54,683 bases of DNA, from assembly GCA_903824575.1 (NCBI GenBank), contig CAIJXJ010000283.1, positions 1-54,683 on the forward strand. Reading direction: 5' to 3'. The notes under the pieces are model-generated. The model ran no database searches. It had not been told where the DNA came from and saw only the letters and a list, made by a program, of their open reading frames with translations. A program made the translations under genes and the position numbers. This document shows positions 45,744 to 54,683 of the stretch, one piece after another (position 1 is the stretch's first letter; each line of letters starts with the position of its first letter). This stretch comes from an uncultured Methylobacillus sp. (GTDB taxonomy: Bacteria; Pseudomonadota; Gammaproteobacteria; Burkholderiales; Methylophilaceae).

Positions 45744-46052
45744 CTACACCTTCAAACGTTCCACCTCCACACCGCCGATCAGGTGGGAGGTAATAATTTC
45801 ATCCACGTCGGCCTGGTCGATGAACGTGTACCATACGGCCTCAGGGTAAACCACCAGCAAAGGACCCTCGGCGCAGCGATCAAAGCAGCCGGCACGATTG
45901 ATGCGGATCTTGCCCTGGCCATTCAGACTCAGCTGCTTCACCTGACGCTTGGCGTATTCAAACATTTCTTCGCTGCCATGATCGCAACAACAGGCAACAC
46001 CGTCATCGCGGCGATTAAGACAGAAAAATACGTGCCTCTCGTAATAGCTCAT
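45744..46052 (-). CDS. Thioredoxin-like [2Fe-2S] ferredoxin
   Basis: 102 residues. Cluster ligands are C11, one of C21-C23, C56 and C60 (CFDRC), the arrangement of thioredoxin-fold ferredoxins. The string NRAGCFDRCAEGPLLVVYPEAVWY is typical. Electron partner unknown. Its ATG overlaps the stop of the TonB-like gene, so mpl, the TonB-like gene and this gene form one overlapping operon. Confidence 0.92.
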   Translation of the reverse strand: MSYYERHVFFCLNRRDDGVACCCDHGSEEMFEYAKRQVKQLSLNGQGKIRINRAGCFDRCAEGPLLVVYPEAVWYTFIDQADVDEIITSHLIGGVEVERLKV

Positions 46053-47008
46053 TATTCTCCTCCAGACAGCGTATCTTCATGGGTGAACGTCCAAGTGCGG
46101 GTGATGCTGATAATGTCGGTGTCCCGGCGCACGTCGGCGGGAAATTCGGCATAAGGGGATGCCAGTTCGACGATACGGCGCGCGGCATCATCCAGTACCT
46201 TGTGGCCTGAGCTTTGGTTGAGTTCGATGCTCTCAATGCTACCATCCGACTTGATGTTGACGGTCATGCGCAAACTGCCGTAGAGCTTTTGCACCTTGGC
46301 TTCGTCCGGATAATTAAGCGTGCCAATTTTTTCCACTTTCTGGCGCCATGATTCCACATAAGCGGCAAAACGGTACTCCCGCACCCGGGAACCGATGAAT
46401 TTTCGTCTTGGCAGTTTCTGGTAACTATCCCAATCCTTAGAAATCTCGGCTTCCAGTCGCGCCGCATCCAGACTGCGGGCAACCAGGTCTGCTGTATTCA
46501 GTGTCTTGGGCGTGGTTTCCTGCCGCCCTTGATCAGGGATGACCGCGGCGGCCGGTTGACTGGGCTGGCTTTGGACCGGATGGGAAGAATTGAGCTGCGT
46601 CATCAATTCACGCGCATGTTTTTCCAGTTCGGCTACCCGCAGTTGTTTCTGCGTGACGCTGGCCCGAAGCGGCGCAGCCTGGGCAAGGGCAGGCTTGGCC
46701 TCGGCCGTCAACTGAACTGACAGTTCCTGTTGTGTGCTGACAGGCACGGGTAGTGGTGATTTCATGCGATGATCGTTCTCTGTGTTGCCACCACGGTCAA
46801 GATTGGTCTGCGCTAGTGCCTCGGCATGTGCCGGAGCCGATTGGGTCTTGGCATTGACCAGTACCACCTCCATTGTTGATAACTGGTCTTGCAGACGTTT
46901 CAGTTCGGGCGCGGCAAACTTGATGGATAGCAGCACGGCATGAACGAAGATTGACAGCCCCAGCATCACGCCCAGGCGGTTCGTGTCATTTTTTAGAAAG
47001 GCAATCAA
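46052..47008 (-). CDS. TonB-family energy transducer-like protein
   Basis: 318 residues: N-terminal membrane helix (about 12-32), a long alanine/glutamine/proline-rich periplasmic spacer (about 45-190), and a TonB C-terminal domain (about 215-305, YVESWRQKVEKIGTLNYPDEA, GSLRMTVNIKSDGSIESIELNQSSG). TTG start overlaps the mpl stop; ATG 15 codons on is an alternative. No exbBD or receptor gene adjoins, so it may work with the Tol or another motor. Confidence 0.85.
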   Translation of the reverse strand: MIAFLKNDTNRLGVMLGLSIFVHAVLLSIKFAAPELKRLQDQLSTMEVVLVNAKTQSAPAHAEALAQTNLDRGGNTENDHRMKSPLPVPVSTQQELSVQLTAEAKPALAQAAPLRASVTQKQLRVAELEKHARELMTQLNSSHPVQSQPSQPAAAVIPDQGRQETTPKTLNTADLVARSLDAARLEAEISKDWDSYQKLPRRKFIGSRVREYRFAAYVESWRQKVEKIGTLNYPDEAKVQKLYGSLRMTVNIKSDGSIESIELNQSSGHKVLDDAARRIVELASPYAEFPADVRRDTDIISITRTWTFTHEDTLSGGE

Positions 47009-48375
47009 GCGAGGCGATCCAGCAGTTTTTGATGAATGCCAGCAAAGCCGCCGTTGCTCATCACCAGCACGAAATCCCCGGGCCGGGCCATGGCCACGAT
47101 GTCATCCACCAGAGCTTCAATGTCATCGTGCACTGTCGCCTTGTGGTCCAATGGTTGCAGCGCCAGAGTGGCATCCCAGCCCAGGTTGGCGCCATAACAG
47201 AACACATGATCCGCGGCCAACAGACTGCCGGGCAACGCGGCCTTCATCACGCCCAGCTTCATGGTGTTCGATCGCGGCTCCAGCACCGCCAGAATGCGCG
47301 CTTGCCCTACCCTGGCACGCAGGCCGGCGAGCGTAGTGGAGATAGCGGTCGGGTGATGAGCAAAATCATCATACACGGCGACGCCGTTCGCTACGCCACG
47401 CAACTCCATGCGTCGTTTGACGTTACGAAATTGCCCCAGGGCCGCAATGCACACTTCGCCAGTAACGCCAACATGGCGAGCCGCAGCTAACACGGCCAGA
47501 GCATTCATGCGATTATGTTCGCCCAGCAAATCCCATTGCACGCGGCCGAGTGGCTTGCCATTCAACAACACCTCGAAGCTGCCATCGGCCGTCACTTCCC
47601 CCACTTGCCAGTCCGCTGCACTGCCAAAATGTTCGACCGGCGTCCAGCATCCGCGCTGCAGGACACGCGCCAGACTTTCCTCACGCGCATTGACAACCAG
47701 CAGACCGGCAGCTGGCACGGTGCGCACCAGATGATGGAATTGTGTCTCTATAGCGGCAAGATCGGGGAAGATGTCGGCATGATCGAATTCCAGATTATTC
47801 AATACCGCAGTACGTGGATGGTAATGCACGAACTTGGAGCGCTTGTCGAAGAATGCAGTGTCATATTCGTCCGCTTCCATGACAAAAAATGGCGAACTGC
47901 CCTCGGGTTCCTGCCTCGGTGCTCCTGGTAACCTGGCCGAAACGCCGAAGTTTTCAGGCACCCCACCGATCAGAAAACCCGGTGCCAGCCCGGCATACTC
48001 CAATACCCAGGCCAGCATGGAACTAGTACTTGTTTTGCCGTGGGTACCGGCGACTGCAAGTACCCATTTATCACGTAATACGTTCTCCGCCAGCCATTGC
48101 GGGCCGGAAACATAGGGCAGGCCGCGATTGAGAATTTCCTCCATCAAAGGGTTGCCGCGTGCCACCACATTGCCGATGACGAAGACGTCGGGCGTGAGAT
48201 TGATCTGCTCCACGCCGAAACCTTCAATCAGCCTGATGCCCTGCGCTTCGAGTTGCGTACTCATGGGTGGATAGACCCCGGCATCGCAGCCGGTGACACG
48301 GTGCCCGGCCGCTTGTGCAAGCGCCGCAATACCTCCCATGAAAGTGCCACAGATGCCGAGAATATGAATATGCAT
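47005..48375 (-). CDS. mpl: UDP-MurNAc:tripeptide ligase Mpl
   Basis: 456 residues; ligates recycled L-Ala-gamma-D-Glu-meso-DAP tripeptide to UDP-MurNAc in peptidoglycan recycling. Mur ligase motifs: GICGTFMGGIAALA at the start, the ATP loop VAGTHGKTSTSSML, EADEYDTAFFDKRSKFVHY, and the Mpl-type YDDFAHHPTAI. Length matches Mpl rather than MurC. Confidence 0.96.
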   Translation of the reverse strand: MHIHILGICGTFMGGIAALAQAAGHRVTGCDAGVYPPMSTQLEAQGIRLIEGFGVEQINLTPDVFVIGNVVARGNPLMEEILNRGLPYVSGPQWLAENVLRDKWVLAVAGTHGKTSTSSMLAWVLEYAGLAPGFLIGGVPENFGVSARLPGAPRQEPEGSSPFFVMEADEYDTAFFDKRSKFVHYHPRTAVLNNLEFDHADIFPDLAAIETQFHHLVRTVPAAGLLVVNAREESLARVLQRGCWTPVEHFGSAADWQVGEVTADGSFEVLLNGKPLGRVQWDLLGEHNRMNALAVLAAARHVGVTGEVCIAALGQFRNVKRRMELRGVANGVAVYDDFAHHPTAISTTLAGLRARVGQARILAVLEPRSNTMKLGVMKAALPGSLLAADHVFCYGANLGWDATLALQPLDHKATVHDDIEALVDDIVAMARPGDFVLVMSNGGFAGIHQKLLDRLA

Positions 48376-48387
48376 GGATATTAAAGC

Positions 48388-48455
48388 TTTCAGCGATTAG
48401 CCTTCAGCGATCAGTTCTGGCCTTTGCTGAAGGCTGACAGCTGATTGCTGACCGC
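48388..48455. repeat. TCAGC-rich repeat and hairpin between mpl and the carbonic anhydrase gene
   Basis: A perfect 10-bp stem AGCCTTCAGC (48399-48408) / GCTGAAGGCT (48426-48435) sits within a run of TCAGC-type units on both sides. The unit ATCAGCTGTC is shared with 35930-35940. It may be a REP-like intergenic repeat with terminator function. Confidence 0.5.
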
Positions 48456-48462
48456 TATAAAT

Positions 48463-49242
48463 TTAATGTTCTACCGACTTTTTCTCGACCGGTTTCTTGT
48501 CCGATTTCAAGCTGGTTGAGGTTATCTTGATCAAACCCGACATCAGGCTGCTGGCATCGGTGTTGCCATTGATGTTGATGACCACCAGCCGGCCCTGACC
48601 CTGATGTAGGGCGTTCTGGAAGTCATAAATTGCGCCGATGACGTTGAGCTTGCCTTCCTTCACCTCTGGATCAAATTTTTTCAAGGCGAACGTCACCTGA
48701 TTATTGACGTTATCATTAACTCCACGCAACCATTCCTGCTTTTCACTGTTCTTAGGGTCCTTGGCTGGCAGTTTGATGGTGTCGAGTTCATGCTTGATGG
48801 CCGCTGACTCCTTGGAATAATCCCCCTGCACCGCCTTGATGGCACCACAGGCCACATGACCAATGATGATCAGCAACGGCGTATGCAGATGGTGTACGCC
48901 ATATTCGACGGAACCTTCAGCGGTGCTGATCTGGTTGCCGATATTGCGTACCATGAACAGGTCTCCATCCGGAGTCTTATCCAAGGCATGGGTATGTACG
49001 CGCGAGTCGGAACAGGTCACCACGGTGGCACGCGGGTGCTGTGAGTCAATGAATGGCTTGAAATAATCGGGCTTATGCGTGCGCGCGAAAGCCGTATTGT
49101 CGTCCAGCAAATTGGTGACGATGCCACGCAGTTGCTCGGCTTCGTTGCCACCAGCATCCTCGGCCGCCAGGCCTGGTTGTGGCAAGGCCATCAAGAGCAG
49201 AGTCATGATGACAACTTCAAACAAACGACATGGTAATTTCAT
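48463..49242 (-). CDS. Exported beta-class carbonic anhydrase
   Basis: 259 residues; interconverts CO2 and bicarbonate. Zinc ligands are in place: C77 and D79 with R81 (TCSDSRV), H129 and C132 (GHVACGAI). Unlike most beta-class enzymes it has a signal peptide (MKLPCRLFEVVIMTLLLMALPQPGLAAE), so it should act in the periplasm. A lysine-rich tail (KSDKKPVEKKSVEH) closes the protein. Confidence 0.92.
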   Translation of the reverse strand: MKLPCRLFEVVIMTLLLMALPQPGLAAEDAGGNEAEQLRGIVTNLLDDNTAFARTHKPDYFKPFIDSQHPRATVVTCSDSRVHTHALDKTPDGDLFMVRNIGNQISTAEGSVEYGVHHLHTPLLIIIGHVACGAIKAVQGDYSKESAAIKHELDTIKLPAKDPKNSEKQEWLRGVNDNVNNQVTFALKKFDPEVKEGKLNVIGAIYDFQNALHQGQGRLVVININGNTDASSLMSGLIKITSTSLKSDKKPVEKKSVEH

Positions 49243-49511
49243 TACGCCACTCTCTCGTTGAACAAACTCCTGACCTTAAGGATGATGCACCAGATTAGGG
49301 TGTTGTACTCCCCCGGGTTAGCGCTGTCTTGATATCCCCTAAACCCCATTGATGCGCTCAGACACTAGAACAGGATTTTATCCTGATCGTGAAGATTGCG
49401 GCAGACCTGCGTGTAAAACGAATTAATTTTTAGTCGGTATTTCATGCCAGTGCGCTATGATAAAATAATTTCTTAAAGTATCGTGTTATCTTGAGATGCC
49501 CGACCAGAGCC

Positions 49512-50480
49512 ATGCTAACTAAGAACCAAGCTACGCAGACCGCACGTGAGGCCTTACATTTGCTGACAGAGCGTGGCTTGTCGCCGACGCCGGAAAACTA
49601 TTCGTCTATTTATAATGAGCTGTCCGGAGGGGCTTTGAGGCCCTCATGGACAGCCGAAAAAACAATCGCTACTGAACGAAAGCTGGACAGTGACCGCGAA
49701 TTGATCAATCTGATCCTCACGCTGATTTCCACCGCCACGGAAAGCACCAGCACGCTGGCGCAAAATCTCGGCATTCAGAACAAAAGCATAGCGACTTCTG
49801 TCAATGCTCTTGAACAGACCGAGGAAAAGCAGGAAATCCTTAGCCTGTTGCATATTATCAGTGCCACGGCACACTCCATCCAGCGTTCGGTGGAAGATAC
49901 CGGTGTCGAGCTTGCCAGTACCAAGAATGCGCTCGATACCATGCGTAAAGAGTTACAGCAGGCTCGCGAGCAGATGGTGCTGGATCCGTTGACTGGTGCC
50001 CGCAACCGCTTCGGCATGGAGATTACCCTCAATCAGGAAATCTCAAGGGTGCGCCGTAGCCATACCAGTCTCACCCTTGCCATGCTGGATCTCGATCATT
50101 TCAAGCACCTCAACGACACCCACGGTCACGACGCCGGAGATCAGGTGTTGTTGTACTTCACCCTGTTGTCTAAATCGGTGCTGCGCGAATCTGATGTGCT
50201 GTTTCGTTACGGTGGCGAAGAGTTTCTGGTGCTTTTGCCGGACACTGAGTTGAACGGCGCCATATTCATGCTGGAGCGCCTGCAGCAGATGCTGCAAAAA
50301 TCACCGCTCAGCTACCATCAGAAGAAAATCAGCGTCACCTTCAGTGCCGGCATAGCTGGCTTGAGGGACTTGGATAATGGCGCCAGCCTGATCCAGCGCG
50401 CCGATCGTGCGCTTTATAATGCCAAGACCCTTGGTCGCAATCGTGTCGAAATAGACACCAGTATGGCGCCGCTAGAATAA
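49512..50480 (+). CDS. Diguanylate cyclase with N-terminal helical domain
   Basis: 322 residues. The C-terminal GGDEF domain (about 160-320) has the active signature GGEEF in RYGGEEFLVLLPD, with DPLTGARNRFGM and DLDHFKHLNDTHGHDAGDQVL. It should make cyclic di-GMP. An RxxD inhibitory site is not evident. The N-terminal half is helical/coiled-coil (starts MLTKNQATQTAREALHLLTE), no membrane segment, probably for dimerisation or sensing. ATG 49512 is preferred over a TTG at 49491. Confidence 0.93.
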   Translation: MLTKNQATQTAREALHLLTERGLSPTPENYSSIYNELSGGALRPSWTAEKTIATERKLDSDRELINLILTLISTATESTSTLAQNLGIQNKSIATSVNALEQTEEKQEILSLLHIISATAHSIQRSVEDTGVELASTKNALDTMRKELQQAREQMVLDPLTGARNRFGMEITLNQEISRVRRSHTSLTLAMLDLDHFKHLNDTHGHDAGDQVLLYFTLLSKSVLRESDVLFRYGGEEFLVLLPDTELNGAIFMLERLQQMLQKSPLSYHQKKISVTFSAGIAGLRDLDNGASLIQRADRALYNAKTLGRNRVEIDTSMAPLE

Positions 50481-50485
50481 ACCTG

Positions 50486-54352
<3,867 letters not shown>

Positions 54353-54378
54353 GTCCTGGCTAGCAGGACAAAGGCGTC

Positions 54379-54384
54379 ATTATA
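54379..54384 (-). promoter_or_regulatory. Possible -10 box of metH
   Basis: Reads TATAAT on the minus strand, about 27 bases before the metH start. No strong -35 is seen at 17 bases. Confidence 0.4.
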
Positions 54385-54654
54385 AAGCACCCGGCAAGGT
54401 TTCCCTGCACCAACAGCTACGTGATGGTGCTCATGATAAGACCGGTCGAAAGGCAGAGTGACCCTTGCCGTCCTCCCACACCAACAGTCGTCCGGTGCCG
54501 CGTCCGGCCGACCCTGACCGTTGGCGGCTGATTGAATCCGCGTAAATAGTCGATTCTGAATAATACGTTTAACGCTGGCTCAATGACTGAATTCTAAAAC
54601 AAGCCATCCCAGTTTCGGCAATCCAGTTCCCCAAGACGGCCATGACAAGGACGC

Positions 54655-54671
54655 AAAAAAGCCGGATGGCT
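54655..54671 (-). terminator. Intrinsic terminator of a gene beyond the right edge
   Basis: On the minus strand: AGCC-ATCC-GGCT followed by a T-run. The stem is short. It would end a minus-strand transcript arriving from outside the window, isolating metH. Confidence 0.45.
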
Positions 54672-54683
54672 CTGAGGATCATA

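Larger units (their letters stand above)
54353..54683. other. Region upstream of metH
   Basis: 331 bases. A TATAAT -10 box on the minus strand is at 54379-54384, implying a short metH leader with no room for a cobalamin or SAH riboswitch; neither consensus is present. A terminator-like hairpin is at the right edge. No convincing gene. Confidence 0.45.

Noticed and set aside
54353-54683. Cobalamin or SAH riboswitch before metH
   Set aside because: Neither consensus core is present, and the likely -10 box leaves too short a leader.

Overview
The window is a chromosomal segment of a betaproteobacterium. The evidence is gene content and order: def-fmt-rsmB-DUF4390-ntrYX, smg-dprA-LysM, yebC-ruvCAB followed by ybgC-tolQRAB-pal-cpoB-queE, a DUF3579 protein, and an S-adenosylhomocysteine (SAH) riboswitch in front of ahcY. 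Together these suggest the Nitrosomonadales/Gallionellaceae/Methylophilaceae side of the class. There is no rRNA here, so I do not name a genus.

Layout. 1-2832: a partial ORF at the left edge, queA, tRNA-Leu(CAA) with the stub of an old integrase gene behind it, and an unknown secreted protein with an HExxH-like motif. 2913-13927: ordinary chromosome with a GT39 glycosyltransferase, rpmE-rho-trxA, a PilZ-like protein, a TlpA-type thioredoxin, DUF3579, dolP-diaA, yjbQ-trhP, a CBS protein and an EamA transporter. 13962-20024: a roughly 6 kb integrated element sitting in the first codons of yebC. It holds an excisionase-like gene, a broken mobilization relaxase, a ColE2-type plasmid replication protein, a fused GmrSD-like (DUF262 + HNH) defence protein and a tyrosine integrase. 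20005-29955: yebC-ruvC-ruvA-[toxin/antitoxin insert]-ruvB-ybgC-tolQRAB-pal-cpoB-queE. 30119-32597: SAH riboswitch-ahcY-metF. 32617-42192: smg-dprA-LysM facing def-fmt-rsmB-DUF4390-ntrYX. 42219-54352: kup, an unknown periplasmic protein, an orphan FliA-type sigma factor, a 2Fe-2S ferredoxin, a TonB-like protein, mpl, a periplasmic carbonic anhydrase, a diguanylate cyclase and metH.

The most interesting locus is yebC-ruvCAB. At 13962 an ATG plus six codons reading MAGHSK (the conserved YebC N-terminus) run into foreign DNA and stop. At 20005 the intact yebC begins again with the same six residues, but from a TTG codon preceded by a Shine-Dalgarno sequence supplied by the element. The element therefore uses the 5' end of yebC as its attachment site and carries a mimic of that end, so yebC is rebuilt with a new upstream region and start codon. 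Pairs of TGTGTAAA repeats, spaced 11 bp in both cases, flank the element and look like integrase arm sites. A second insertion in the same locus, between ruvA and ruvB, contains a truncated DUF4160 gene, DUF2442, a diverged copy of the ruvA 3' end and a Phd/VapC pair.

The housekeeping genes fit together. tolQRAB-pal-cpoB with ybgC form the Tol-Pal envelope system. ruvABC resolve Holliday junctions. ahcY, metF and metH are three steps of the methyl cycle, with ahcY under a SAH-sensing riboswitch. queA and queE belong to queuosine synthesis. Starts were adjusted where an in-frame start with a better ribosome site or signal peptide was visible; these choices are stated in each entry.
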